DNA of 64,000 nt from Stenotrophomonas maltophilia (GTDB lineage: Bacteria; Pseudomonadota; Gammaproteobacteria; Xanthomonadales; Xanthomonadaceae), in NCBI GenBank assembly GCA_002435595.1, contig DJBL01000119.1:1-64000 (forward strand), given 5' to 3'. The position numbers and the translations under genes are program-made. A model generated the notes under the pieces. It was not told where the DNA came from. It saw only the letters and a program-made list of their open reading frames with translations, and made no database searches. This document shows positions 33,501 through 42,136 of the stretch, piece after piece (the stretch's first letter is position 1; each line of letters opens with the position of its first letter).

Positions 33501-34424
33501 ATGGACCACATGCAGGCAATACGCGCCTTCGCTCGCGTCGTGGAGACGGGCGGCTTCAATCGCGCGGCTGAGTCACTCCAGATGCCCAATGCCACGTTGA
33601 GCAAGTCGATCAGCGCACTGGAGAGGCATCTTGGGGTCAAGCTGCTCGAGCGAAGCACTCGCCGCGTCAGCGTCACCAATGACGGGGCTGCATACTACGA
33701 ACGCATCCGCCACCTGTTGACGGAGCTGGATGACGTGGAGGCCACGCTGGGGCGTGCCCAAGGCAGCCCCAAGGGCCGGTTGCGCGTGGACACTGGCGGC
33801 TCGACCGCCAGTGGTGTGCTGATCCCGGCACTGCCTGAGTTCCGCGCACTGTATCCGGACATACAACTGCACCTGGGCGTTACCGACCGGACGTCGGATG
33901 TCATCGGCGAAAACATAGACTGTGCCATCCGCAGCACATCAGACGACGGTGCATTGATCTCCCGCAGGATCGGGAGTCTTGAATGGACCACCTGCGCTAG
34001 TCCGGCGTACATCTCACGCTACGGTGTGCCTGCTCACCCTGAAGAACTGCTTCAGTCTCGGTTTCCGGTAGTTGGGTACTTTTCCGCGCACAGCGGCAAG
34101 GCACCTCCGCTCCATTTTCTCAGCGAAGGAATGCCGATGGACATCGTCCCCGACTGTGCGGTGATGGTCAATGAAAGCAATGCCCACCTGGCAACGGGAT
34201 TAGCCGGGCTCGGGCTCATTCATACGCTGGATTTCATGGTGCGACCGGCAATCGATCGGGGCGAGCTGGTAGCTGTGCTCCAGGAATGGCGGCCTGCGCC
34301 GCTGGACGTCTTCATCGCCTATGCACCGAGCCGGCAGCTCAGCACAAAAGTTCGCGTCTTTGTCGAATGGGTGAGCGAGATCTATGCCCGGCTTGAACGA
34401 TCAAACCCAGTAGTCAGTCACTGA
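33501..34424 (+). CDS. LysR-family transcriptional regulator
   Basis: 307 residues. HTH: FARVVETGGFNRAAESLQMP, ATLSKSISALERHLGVKLLE. Substrate-binding domain with the CrgA-like features ENIDCAIRSTSDDGALISRR. Divergent from the SDR-SnoaL-HAD group. Confidence 0.92.
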   Translation: MDHMQAIRAFARVVETGGFNRAAESLQMPNATLSKSISALERHLGVKLLERSTRRVSVTNDGAAYYERIRHLLTELDDVEATLGRAQGSPKGRLRVDTGGSTASGVLIPALPEFRALYPDIQLHLGVTDRTSDVIGENIDCAIRSTSDDGALISRRIGSLEWTTCASPAYISRYGVPAHPEELLQSRFPVVGYFSAHSGKAPPLHFLSEGMPMDIVPDCAVMVNESNAHLATGLAGLGLIHTLDFMVRPAIDRGELVAVLQEWRPAPLDVFIAYAPSRQLSTKVRVFVEWVSEIYARLERSNPVVSH

Positions 34425-34483
34425 CGCACGCGAGCGCTGGTCCCCGGCCAGGTGAACGAGAGAGCCGCAGTAAGGTCCTAGGA

Positions 34484-34509
34484 GGTCTGCTCCTGGCAGG
34501 AAGCGGAAG
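34484..34509. repeat. Dispersed short palindrome, copy 5 (degenerate)
   Basis: GGTCTGCTCCTGGCAGGAAG then CGGAAG, 60 bp after the LysR stop; partly decayed form of the palindrome. Confidence 0.45.
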
Positions 34510-34639
34510 CTGGCGTGTGCATGCAATCCGAGCCAGATATTGGCCAACCCGGCCGGGCGCTACAGGGTGTAGAAATGTCCGGATTACCTGGCAGGTCGCC
34601 TTCGGCAACTGTGCCGCCACGCTGATGTGTACGCGCTGG

Positions 34640-34668
34640 TTGACAAGGTAGAACGATCGTTCTACCTT
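34640..34668 (+). promoter_or_regulatory. TetR operator overlapping its promoter
   Basis: A perfect 24-bp palindrome at 34645-34668 with core GGTAGAACGATCGTTCTACC. A TTGACA -35 box (34640-34645) touches its left edge and the -10 region falls inside it. The palindrome ends 6 bp before the ATG at 34675. A bound repressor here would block its own transcription. Confidence 0.75.
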
Positions 34669-34674
34669 GGCGCC

Positions 34675-35244
34675 ATGGATAAGACAACGACCGACACCCG
34701 ACTGAAGATCCTGGACACGGCGGAGGCGCTGATTTACCAGAACGGAATACATGCCACCGGCATGGATCTGCTGGTGAAGACCTCAGGCGTTGCGCGCAAG
34801 AGCATTTACCGACACTTTGAAAACAAGGACCAGGTTGCCGCAGCCGCGTTGAGCGCGCGGGACGTGCGCTGGCTCAACTGGTTCAGGCAGGAATGCGACA
34901 AGGCCGGCAGCCCGGAAGCACGCATCCTGGGCATGTTCACGGTGCTCAAAGGCTGGTTCACGTCCGAGGGCTATCGCGGCTGTGCCTTCATCAACACGGC
35001 AGGTGAGGTCGGCGATTCCCACGACCCGATCCGCGGGATCGCCAAGCACCACAAGCAGAAGTTGCTTGATTACACGCTGGAGCTCACCGGGCAACTGAAC
35101 GTCGCGCAGCCGGCCGTTCTGGCGCGGCAGCTGCTGGTTCTGATGGAAGGCGCCATCACCGTATCGCGCGTGATGGGTGACTACGACGCCGCAGACACCG
35201 CAAAGGATGTTGCGCAGTTGTTGTTGAAGCACGCCACGCGCTAA
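34675..35244 (+). CDS. TetR/AcrR-family transcriptional regulator
   Basis: 189 residues from the ATG at 34675; frames upstream of it run through the operator. HTH: RLKILDTAEALIYQNGIHAT, SGVARKSIYRHFENKDQVAA. C-terminal domain like the AcuR/YxaF-type TetR proteins (GCAFINTAGEVGDSHDP). It precedes the DUF1348 gene by 63 bp on the same strand; autoregulation through the palindrome is likely. Confidence 0.92.
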   Translation: MDKTTTDTRLKILDTAEALIYQNGIHATGMDLLVKTSGVARKSIYRHFENKDQVAAAALSARDVRWLNWFRQECDKAGSPEARILGMFTVLKGWFTSEGYRGCAFINTAGEVGDSHDPIRGIAKHHKQKLLDYTLELTGQLNVAQPAVLARQLLVLMEGAITVSRVMGDYDAADTAKDVAQLLLKHATR

Positions 35245-35307
35245 CGCTGCAGTAACCGAAATCCCGCCGCAGTACCCCGTTCATCCATTTCCATTGGAGG
35301 CCCCACC

Positions 35308-35784
35308 GTGTCCGCAGAAGCACCCCGTCCCCCCCTTCCCCCGTTCACTCTCGAATCGGCGATCCAGAAGGTTCGCTTGGCAGAAGATGGCTGGAATTCC
35401 CGCGATGCCGACAAAGTGGCGCTTGCCTATTCGCTCGACACCCAGTGGCGAAACCGCGCCGAGTTCACCCACGGCCGCGAGGAAGCCCGGCAGTTCCTTG
35501 CCCGAAAGTGGAAGAAAGAGCTTGAGTACCGCCTGATCAAGGAGTTGTGGGCATTCACCGGCAACCGCATCGCCGTGCGCTACGCCTATGAATGGCGCGA
35601 CGACTCTGGAAACTGGTTCCGCTCCTATGGAAACGAGAACTGGGAATTCGGCGCGGATGGCCTGATGGAGCGCCGCTTCTCGTGCATCAACGACATGCCC
35701 ATCAAGGACAGCGAACGCAAGTTCCACTGGCCACTGGGGCGCCGCCCGGATGATCACCCGGGGCTGTCCGACCTGGGCATGTAA
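35308..35784 (+). CDS. DUF1348 (NTF2-like) protein
   Basis: 158 residues starting at a GTG preceded by GGAGG (about 35296). Conserved family text: LAEDGWNSRDADKVALAYSL, QWRNRAEFTHGREEARQFLA, NENWEFGADGLMERRF. Small cone-fold protein of unknown activity, probably in one unit with the TetR gene. Confidence 0.88.
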   Translation: MSAEAPRPPLPPFTLESAIQKVRLAEDGWNSRDADKVALAYSLDTQWRNRAEFTHGREEARQFLARKWKKELEYRLIKELWAFTGNRIAVRYAYEWRDDSGNWFRSYGNENWEFGADGLMERRFSCINDMPIKDSERKFHWPLGRRPDDHPGLSDLGM

Positions 35785-35878
35785 GTTGCGGAGCCAGCGT
35801 GAGGAAGGCCTGCGGGCGTGACTGCGCCCGCGGGCTTTCCATGTCGGTGCGGGGTGCTCCTTCGCTTCAGGGGTCGGG

Positions 35879-36322
35879 CTACGACTGCACTTCAGCGCGG
35901 AAGGCGATCTCGATCAGCTGTTCGGGGAAGGCGAGCGCGGAAACCCCGATGAGGTTGCTGGCCACCTGCGGTACAGTCTGGCCATAGACGGCGGGCCTGA
36001 CCTTGCCGCTGGCGGCGAACGCGGCCGGCACATCGATGACGAACAGGGTTTCCTCCACCACATCCGCCAGCGATCCGCCCAGCTCGGCCAACAACACGTT
36101 GGCGTTCTCATAGGTGCGCTTCATCTGCGCCTCCATGGTGTCGAAGTTGGCAGGCTTTCCGTCAGCCCCAAGCGCGGCCGGCGCTACCAACTGCCCCTCC
36201 GGCGTGTGTGAGAGCTGGCCCGACACGAAGATTGAATTGTTCACGCGCACGGCCTGCACGTAGCCATAAGCCGATTCCCACGGCACGCCGAAGCTGGCCG
36301 TCTTGCGATTGGAGGTGCTCAT
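35879..36322 (-). CDS. RidA-family protein
   Basis: 147 residues from the ATG at 36322, with GGGAAGGA upstream. YjgF/YER057c/UK114 fold: VNNSIFVSGQLSHTPEGQLV, MEAQMKRTYENANVLLAELG, VVEETLFVID, and the C-terminal LIEIAFRAEV. The group hydrolyses reactive enamines or imines or acts as chaperone. Standing alone between a DUF1348 gene and the LysR remnant. Confidence 0.85.
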   Translation of the reverse strand: MSTSNRKTASFGVPWESAYGYVQAVRVNNSIFVSGQLSHTPEGQLVAPAALGADGKPANFDTMEAQMKRTYENANVLLAELGGSLADVVEETLFVIDVPAAFAASGKVRPAVYGQTVPQVASNLIGVSALAFPEQLIEIAFRAEVQS

Positions 36323-36423
36323 TTCGTTGTCCTTCCCGGGGTAAAGGCGCCAGTCTGCCGGTAGGCTTGGCTGCCCGCCTGCCCCGAATGGGTAATGCAG
36401 GAGCCGCTGCATGGGCCGTGGGC

Positions 36424-36449
36424 GTCCGCTCCTGGCCGGAAGCGGACAT
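36424..36449. repeat. Dispersed short palindrome, copy 6
   Basis: GTCCGCTCCTGGCCGGAAGC then GGACAT, upstream of ridA and just beyond the 3' end of the LysR remnant. Confidence 0.65.
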
Positions 36450-36501
36450 CTAGTCGGCTTTTGGATTGGCGCGCTCTGCCTCTGTGCAGGGATCGAGACT
36501 G

Positions 36502-37345
36502 TCACCAAGTGTTCTCAGCCTGGATCAAACGCAGGAGTGCTCTCAGCGACTCTGGCAGCTGTCGCCGGCTGGGGTAGTAGAGATGAAATGCTGGTCCCAT
36601 CGAGGTCCATTCGGGCAGCACCCGTTGAAGACGACCCTCGGCTAGCTGCGTGGTGACTCTGTTCTCCAGGCAGTAGGCAATGCCTCCGCCGGTCTCTGCC
36701 AGTTCGATGGCCAGAATCGTCTCGTTGAGTATTGCCGCCCAGTCCACGGAGACCACTTCTGACCGATCACCGGATTCAAGCTCCCAGTGATAGATCTGCT
36801 TGTTGCCCATCCGGATACCCAGGCATCGGTGGTTCGCCAGGTCTGCGGGACTTTCCAGAAGAGCGCTTTCCTTCAGATAGCCTGGGGAGGCGACCATGAT
36901 CCATCTGAGCTGCTGGCCCAACGGGATGGCCACCATGTCCTCCGGTACCAGCCCGCCGTAGCGAATGCCCGCATCAAAACCATCGTTGACGATGTCCACG
37001 ACCTCGTCCTGCACAACCACTTCCATCTGCACATCGGGAAAGGCTTGGATATAGCGCGCCAGGATGGGGGCCAGGATCAGACGCGCGGCGTCGCTGAGGA
37101 CATTCACCCGCAGCTGGCCGATCGGGCGGTCTCGGTATCGATTCAAGGTCTCTAGACCCGACTCGATTTCCCCGAACCCTGTGTTGAGGCGTACCAGCAG
37201 TTCCTTCCCCGCCGGCGTCAGGGTCACGCTCCTGTTGGTGCGGTTGAACAGGCGCACACCTTGGCGTGTCTCCAGCCCCCGTATGGCGTGGCTGAGCGCC
37301 GAGGGCGAGACATCGAGGTGCGCGGCGGCGCCGAGGCTTTTGCTC
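36502..37345 (-). pseudogene. LysR-family regulator lacking its N-terminus
   Basis: Homology is continuous from the second half of the HTH (LGAAAHLDVSPSALSHAIRG, LETRQGVRLFNRTNRSVTLT) through the binding domain to the stop at 36502 (about 275 residues). Upstream of AAAHLDV the normal start (about 20 residues such as FVAVARERSFTR) is missing. The open frame continues to 37563 but over sequence that is the opposite strand of an SDR gene. No plausible start or promoter remains, so the regulator is probably non-functional. A fused protein starting in the antisense SDR cannot be excluded. Confidence 0.72.
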
Positions 37346-37960
37346 ACCGTGCCGATGCGGCAACGTACGAAGGCGTGCAGGACTTCTGGGACTTCATCGT
37401 CTCTCTCAATCGTCGTGTTGATGCCGCCGCCCTGAATGTTGGCATCGCCATCGGCGGCGGCTTCGCTGAACTGGCCCTTGAAGACCATCTGCGCATCATC
37501 TCGATCAACGTGAGCGGGCTTGTGCACATCGCACATCGGGTTACCAAGCACATGCTGGAGCAAGGCAAGGGCAAGATCTTGGTCGTCTCATCGATTTCAG
37601 CTACGCAGCCGACCCCGTATGAGACGGTCTACGGTCCGAGAAAGGCATTTGGATTCATCTTCGCAGAGGGGCTTCGTGAAGAGTTTCGCGGCACCGGCGT
37701 GACGGTCACAGCACTTCTCCCTGGAGAGACCGATACCGAGTTCCACCGCAATGGAGGCATGGCCAACTCGCTGATCGGCCGTGCCACGAAGAATGACAGT
37801 AGACTCGTTGCACAGCAGGGCTTCGATGCACTGATGAATGACGTTGACCACGTAGTGGGCGGCGACGCGCAGACTAAGCAGACCGCCATCTACAACCGCA
37901 CCATGTCAGAGGTGGAGAAGGCGGCCAGGCACGCCAAGTTTGTGCGTGTGGACAACAGCT
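37340..37960 (+). pseudogene. SDR-family oxidoreductase lacking its N-terminus
   Basis: Clear SDR text begins at DAATYEGVQDFWDFI and continues: NVGIAIGGGFAELALEDHLR, ISINVSGLVHIAHRVT, GKGKILVVSSISATQPTPYE, TVYGPRKAFGFIFAEGLREE, VTVTALLPGETDTEFHRNGG, to about KAARHAKFV. The cofactor loop (TGxxxGIG) and about 60 N-terminal residues are absent. The DNA in front is the opposite strand of the LysR remnant. Without the nucleotide-binding part it cannot be an active SDR. The frame has no stop until 38199, well inside the next gene, so its 3' end may be altered too. Confidence 0.7.
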
Positions 37961-38002
37961 GGGACCCCAATGCCTATTCATACCGTCAAGGAGCCATGCA
38001 TC

Positions 38003-39274
38003 ATGAAGAGCGGGTCTCGAGCCACGTTGTTTCTGCTCGTCGCATGTGGAACGTCACTGTCCGCGTGTGCCTCTCCGACGAACTCTTCTTCACAGCCATC
38101 TTCGGGCACCAGCAGTTCCGACACTACGTTTACCGATGCAACATCTACCCATGTTCCTGCCGCGCCTCGGCTCCATGCGTTGGATGCGACCATGCTTGAT
38201 GTAGATGGAGACGGTGATCTTGACGTGGCGGTGGCGGTGGAGAATGGGCCAAATAGGCTCTACATCAACGATGGAACCGGAAAGCTGACAGAGAAGGCCG
38301 GCGTCTTTGCCGCCAGCTCCGGCGACAACGAACACGTCAGGGCGGCCGACTTCGACGGCGATGGGAACCTCGACCTGATCTTCGTCGCAGAAGACACTGA
38401 GCAGCACAACCTCTATCTCGGTGATGGCAAGGGCGGCTTCAGGCAAGCCAATGAACGGCTCCCCGCTCGAAGCCAAGCCAATGCCGTTGAAGTCGGCGAC
38501 GTGAATGGCGATGGACTTATAGACATCGTTGTAGGCAACACCACTGAAGGCAAGAGCGGGCCTGCTCAGACCTACCTGTGGCTCAACGACCCTGCACGTC
38601 CTGGCTACTTTAAGGACGCTACCACGACCCATATGCCGCAGCTGGACGTTCAGGCCCAGGGCATAGCTGTGGTGGATGTAGACGGCGATGGTGACCTGGA
38701 CATGGTGATTGCTGTCCAAGATCCGTTGAATCGACTGTTCCTCAATGACGGTACCGGTCGCTACAGTGATGCCACGGCGAACTTGGGAGAGCAGGTGCCC
38801 ACCGAGACCCGTGAAGTTCATTCACTGGATGCCACTGGTGATGGCCTGCCGGATCTGATCTTCTTCAATCTGACCAGCAACAACCGTGCGTGGGACAAGG
38901 ATCCCCAGTCCCGAATTTTCATCAACCTTGGCAATGGAAAGTTCAAGGATGAGACCGACGCGCGCCTACCCAAACACCGCTTCTCGAGCTGGGGCGGGAC
39001 CGTAGTTGACTTCAACGGGGACGGTTACCAGGACCTGGTTGTGAGCGCGATCGATGTGCCCGGCTTTATGCCCCTACAGGTGCGGGCTTGGCAGAACGAT
39101 GGAAAGGGCAACTTCACCGATGTGACCGCTGCTGTGATTTCTGCGGAGACGGTAGGTCGAAGCTGGAGCATGGCCCGCGGCGACCTGGACGGCGATGGTA
39201 AGCCCGACATCTTCATCGGGGGATGGCAGTCTCAGGCTCGCCTGTTGCTCAGCGGGAAAGTGACAGGCAAGTAA
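38003..39274 (+). CDS. FG-GAP/VCBS-repeat lipoprotein
   Basis: 423 residues from the ATG at 38003. Signal peptide with lipobox (LFLLVAC, or LSAC ten residues later), then a Ser/Thr-rich linker and at least six repeats with the calcium-binding pattern D-x-D-x-D-G-D-L-D: DVDGDGDLDVAVA, DFDGDGNLDLIFV, DVNGDGLIDIVVG, DVDGDGDLDMVIA, DFNGDGYQDLVVS, DLDGDGKPDIFIG. These should form a beta-propeller of integrin type facing the periplasm or outer surface. Ligand unknown. Base composition is a little lower in GC than its neighbours. Confidence 0.85.
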   Translation: MKSGSRATLFLLVACGTSLSACASPTNSSSQPSSGTSSSDTTFTDATSTHVPAAPRLHALDATMLDVDGDGDLDVAVAVENGPNRLYINDGTGKLTEKAGVFAASSGDNEHVRAADFDGDGNLDLIFVAEDTEQHNLYLGDGKGGFRQANERLPARSQANAVEVGDVNGDGLIDIVVGNTTEGKSGPAQTYLWLNDPARPGYFKDATTTHMPQLDVQAQGIAVVDVDGDGDLDMVIAVQDPLNRLFLNDGTGRYSDATANLGEQVPTETREVHSLDATGDGLPDLIFFNLTSNNRAWDKDPQSRIFINLGNGKFKDETDARLPKHRFSSWGGTVVDFNGDGYQDLVVSAIDVPGFMPLQVRAWQNDGKGNFTDVTAAVISAETVGRSWSMARGDLDGDGKPDIFIGGWQSQARLLLSGKVTGK

Positions 39275-39452
39275 GCATGCTGCACCGCTCACCCACCTGT
39301 GTGGTGGGCGAGCTCGATGAATCCCGCTCATCTCGACGTTGACTGCTGATGAGCAGGCCGAGCGATTCGCTCCATTAGCATCGAGCTAGTCCCAACAGCA
39401 TGAGCATTAGCAGCATGACGACCAGACGAGACTTTCTTGCTGCAGCTTCTGC
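39275..39452. other. Intergenic after the lipoprotein gene
   Basis: Just after the stop there is a hairpin-like CTCACCCACC...GGTGGGCGAG (39288-39311), possibly a terminator. No gene seen here or in 39479-39624, apart from a short minus-strand frame (GIPHSRFDDRWQLIDKRELV) that may be a decayed gene fragment. Confidence 0.35.
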
Positions 39453-39478
39453 TGTCCGCTTCTGGCCGGAAGCGGACA
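39453..39478. repeat. Dispersed short palindrome, copy 7 (consensus)
   Basis: TGTCCGCTTCTGGCCGGAAG then CGGACA; with copy 2 the best match to the consensus. Confidence 0.7.
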
Positions 39479-39624
39479 CCCAGTGAGGCAATTACTCGTC
39501 TTCGACAGACTGGGCGATTCAGTCAGTGCTGCAACCAGTTCGCGCTTGTCGATCAACTGCCATCGATCGTCGAACCGTGAGTGCGGAATCCCCAATCCAT
39601 ACGTCGTGCCACAATCGAGGCGTG

Positions 39625-39822
39625 TCAGAACTCCTGCAGGCTGTCGTTGCTTACCAGGCTCGTCACTTGTCTCAGCCTGATCATTCCATAGGTTGCCAGG
39701 TTGGGGCGCACCCGGCTCAGGTCGTAGGTGCGGAACCTGATTATCTCCACGGCACGCGCTATGTGTTGCTCTTCCCAGTCGTTGCCGCTAAGCAGCTTCA
39801 CCAGTTCACTCTCTGCCGACAT
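39625..39822 (-). CDS. Hypothetical 65-residue protein
   Basis: A compact frame encoding MSAESELVKLLSGNDWEEQH, then ARAVEIIRFRTYDLSRVRPN and a C-terminal YGMIRLRQVTSLVS, with balanced charged and hydrophobic residues and no low-complexity arginine runs, unlike the non-coding frames around it. Same strand as pirin and 19 bp downstream of it, so it may be the end of that unit. Family not recognised. Confidence 0.45.
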   Translation of the reverse strand: MSAESELVKLLSGNDWEEQHIARAVEIIRFRTYDLSRVRPNLATYGMIRLRQVTSLVSNDSLQEF

Positions 39823-39841
39823 CTCGAGTCACCCAGCGTGA

Positions 39842-40738
39842 TCAACGGAAGACGGGAATCGTCCCGACAGCGGTGCGACGGTCTCCGCTTGCGCTGAGCG
39901 TGCGTTCCAGCGCCGCGATGCGGCGCTCGCCTTTCTCCAGAGCCGCTGCGGAGGTATGCACGGAGTAGTGGCCCAGATGCAGGTCATGCGGGTGGGGCAC
40001 CGCTGACCCCAACACGAACACCGCATCCTGCCCCTCTGCCGCGTGCAGGGCTATCGAGGCCTCGCCGGTCTCGAACACCACCATCTCGCCCTTGTGGATG
40101 AGGCCGTCGGCCTGAAGGCCGCCTTTGGCAAGCGCCAACCATCCAACGGTGTGACCGGCGGGCGGCTGGTAGGTCCAGTGCTGGCCCGGCTTGAGAGTCA
40201 CCAGGAGGTAGTTGACGCCGGCGGGTGCCGGAACAGGACTTTGCACGCCCTGGTACGACCCGACGATGACGTGCGCCGGCCCGGCATGCCGCATCGCGGC
40301 CGCTTCGATGTAGCAACTCACTGGCGCTGCGTTCTCCAGCTCGGCAGGCAGGGAAAGCCAAAGCTGGAACCCCTGCATCCAGGGTGCATCACCGGGCGAA
40401 ATCTCCTTGCCGTGCCAGACGCCGCTCCCTGCACGCATCCACTCCACGCCGCCGTACGTCAGCGTCCCGGAGCCGAGCTCGGGATCACTGTAGCGGGCCT
40501 CTCCTTCGGTGAATACGGTCACGGTGGCGATGCCCGAATGCGGGTGCAGCGGCATATCGGCCAGTGCGCTCATCGCTTCGCGGTCAATGGAAAAGGTATC
40601 CAGGAACACAAAAGGCTTCAGCCACTGGCCAAGATCCGAGGGACTCATCAGGCGGGTGATTGGACCGTGTCCATGGCCACGGGTCCGGTGGGAGATACGT
40701 CGCTGTGGCAGGGAATCGTCCTGTACGAGTGCATTCAT
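39842..40738 (-). CDS. Pirin-family protein
   Basis: 298 residues, bicupin. The metal site histidines are in MPLHPHSGIATVTVFTEGEA and in SGVWHGKEIS, with the conserved WLKPFVFLDTF before them. Bacterial pirins are iron-binding regulators or quercetinase-like dioxygenases. It follows the azoreductase gene by 39 bp on the same strand; the two recur together in proteobacteria and are likely one operon under the HxlR-type regulator. Confidence 0.9.
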   Translation of the reverse strand: MNALVQDDSLPQRRISHRTRGHGHGPITRLMSPSDLGQWLKPFVFLDTFSIDREAMSALADMPLHPHSGIATVTVFTEGEARYSDPELGSGTLTYGGVEWMRAGSGVWHGKEISPGDAPWMQGFQLWLSLPAELENAAPVSCYIEAAAMRHAGPAHVIVGSYQGVQSPVPAPAGVNYLLVTLKPGQHWTYQPPAGHTVGWLALAKGGLQADGLIHKGEMVVFETGEASIALHAAEGQDAVFVLGSAVPHPHDLHLGHYSVHTSAAALEKGERRIAALERTLSASGDRRTAVGTIPVFR

Positions 40739-40777
40739 CAGTTTTGCTCCGAGGGCGGATGATTCATCGGTCAGGGA

Positions 40778-41386
40778 TCAGGCAGCCAGCTGCTGCGCTT
40801 CGGCCAGGGCTGCGGCAAGCGCTGCAGTGCGCGCCTCCGGACCAAACGCCAGGCCTTCAGCGCGGACGAAGGTGATGTCGGTGACGCCGAGGAAACCAAA
40901 GAAACCCCGCAGGTAGGTCTCCTGATGGTCCAACGCAGCCATGGGCGTGCCCTCGCCGTACAGTCCACCGCGGGTCGAGGCCACGACAACCCGCTTGCCC
41001 GCCGCCAGGCCTTCCACACCATTGGCCGTGTAACGGAACGTCCTGCCAGGCACCGCAAGGCGGTCCAGCCAGGCGCGCAGCTGAGAGGGAAGGGCGAAGT
41101 TGTACATCGGCGCGCCGATGACGATGACATCCGCGCTGAGGAAATCATTCAGAATCGCAGCGTTGCGCGTCACTGCCTGTTGGGCGTCGTGGGCGTCCGG
41201 CACGACGCCTTGGAAGGCGAAGAACTCCGCTGCGGTGAGGTGTCCCACGGGGTCGGCGACAAGGTCGTAGGTGGTGACGGTCGTCCCGTCACGGCTGTCG
41301 CGCAGCCGCTGGACAATGGCCCGGCTGAGCTGCCGGCTGGCGGATTGGTCATCCAGGATGCTGGTGTCGACGTGCAGGAGCTGCAT
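40778..41386 (-). CDS. azoR: FMN-dependent NADH-azoreductase
   Basis: 202 residues from the ATG at 41386. Flavodoxin-like fold: LLHVDTSILDDQSASRQLSR, the FMN-binding MYNFALPSQLRAWLDRL with GRTF next, and the STRGGLYG loop. Reduces quinones and azo compounds with two-electron chemistry. It is divergent from the HxlR-family gene at 41479 and followed by pirin. Confidence 0.92.
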   Translation of the reverse strand: MQLLHVDTSILDDQSASRQLSRAIVQRLRDSRDGTTVTTYDLVADPVGHLTAAEFFAFQGVVPDAHDAQQAVTRNAAILNDFLSADVIVIGAPMYNFALPSQLRAWLDRLAVPGRTFRYTANGVEGLAAGKRVVVASTRGGLYGEGTPMAALDHQETYLRGFFGFLGVTDITFVRAEGLAFGPEARTAALAAALAEAQQLAA

Positions 41387-41478
41387 AGCGAGCCTCGGTA
41401 TATAATTGTGACTGGGGCTAGCAATGTAACCATGGTAAAAACGCGGCACAATACGGCACAAAATGAGAACCCGGTATC

Positions 41479-41886
41479 ATGGATGTGACTGCTGCACCCT
41501 TGGAAATACAGAGCTCGGACTGTCAGAAGATCAGTCAGGTGCTGGCACGCGTGGGCGAGAAGTGGAGCATCCTGATCATCATGATGCTGTCCGGTGGCCC
41601 CCATCGCTTTACCGAACTCAAGCGATCGATCAACGGCATCTCGCAGCGGATGTTGACGCTCTGCCTGCGCGGACTTGAGCGCGATGGCCTGATCAACCGC
41701 ACCGTCATCGCGGTCATGCCACCTCACGTCGAATACAGCTTGACGCCGCTCGGGGTATCGCTGACCAAGCCGGTGATCGCACTGGGCAGTTGGGCGAGCG
41801 ACCATATCGCGGACATAGATGCAGCCAGAGCAGCGTTTGATCAGCAGGAAGTCGAGCACAAGGCGGCAACCGGCTCGCGACGCTAG
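41479..41886 (+). CDS. HxlR-family transcriptional regulator
   Basis: 135 residues, winged HTH: SQVLARVGEKWSILIIMMLS, RFTELKRSINGISQRMLTLC, LRGLERDGLINRTV, VEYSLTPLGVSL. Cys15 in SSDCQKISQVL lies where redox/quinone-sensing HxlR proteins (e.g. QorR, YodB) have their conserved N-terminal cysteine. With azoR divergent across a 92-bp gap, a quinone- or thiol-stress switch is likely by analogy. Confidence 0.9.
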   Translation: MDVTAAPLEIQSSDCQKISQVLARVGEKWSILIIMMLSGGPHRFTELKRSINGISQRMLTLCLRGLERDGLINRTVIAVMPPHVEYSLTPLGVSLTKPVIALGSWASDHIADIDAARAAFDQQEVEHKAATGSRR

Positions 41887-42021
41887 CGCGCACGTAGCAG
41901 TAAATGATGCCCTCGCGGCGTCAAGCCGGCGGGCTATCCCGAACCAGGTTGAACGACCATCCCGGCGATAGCGCCGCGAGCACGTGCTGCTATGAAGAGG
42001 TGTGCCTATTCCGGTGCGGGG

Positions 42022-42046
42022 TGTCTGCTCCTGGCAAAAAGTGGAT
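42022..42046. repeat. Dispersed short palindrome, copy 8 (degenerate)
   Basis: TGTCTGCTCCTGGCAAAAAG then TGGAT, in the gap between the HxlR gene and the hydrolase gene; decayed copy. Confidence 0.4.
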
Positions 42047-42136
42047 CCAGAGCGGGCAAGAGTCAGAGCGTGTCGACCAGCAGCTCCGCTTGGCGATCGA
42101 GGACGCTGGGTGTCGAGCTGATCCGCTCAAGGCATC

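Noticed and set aside
36502..37563. An intact 353-residue LysR gene
   Set aside because: The first ~70 codons are the opposite strand of SDR coding sequence; the start of the HTH is missing.
37261..38199. An intact 312-residue SDR gene
   Set aside because: Its first ~27 codons are the opposite strand of LysR HTH sequence and the cofactor-binding loop is absent.
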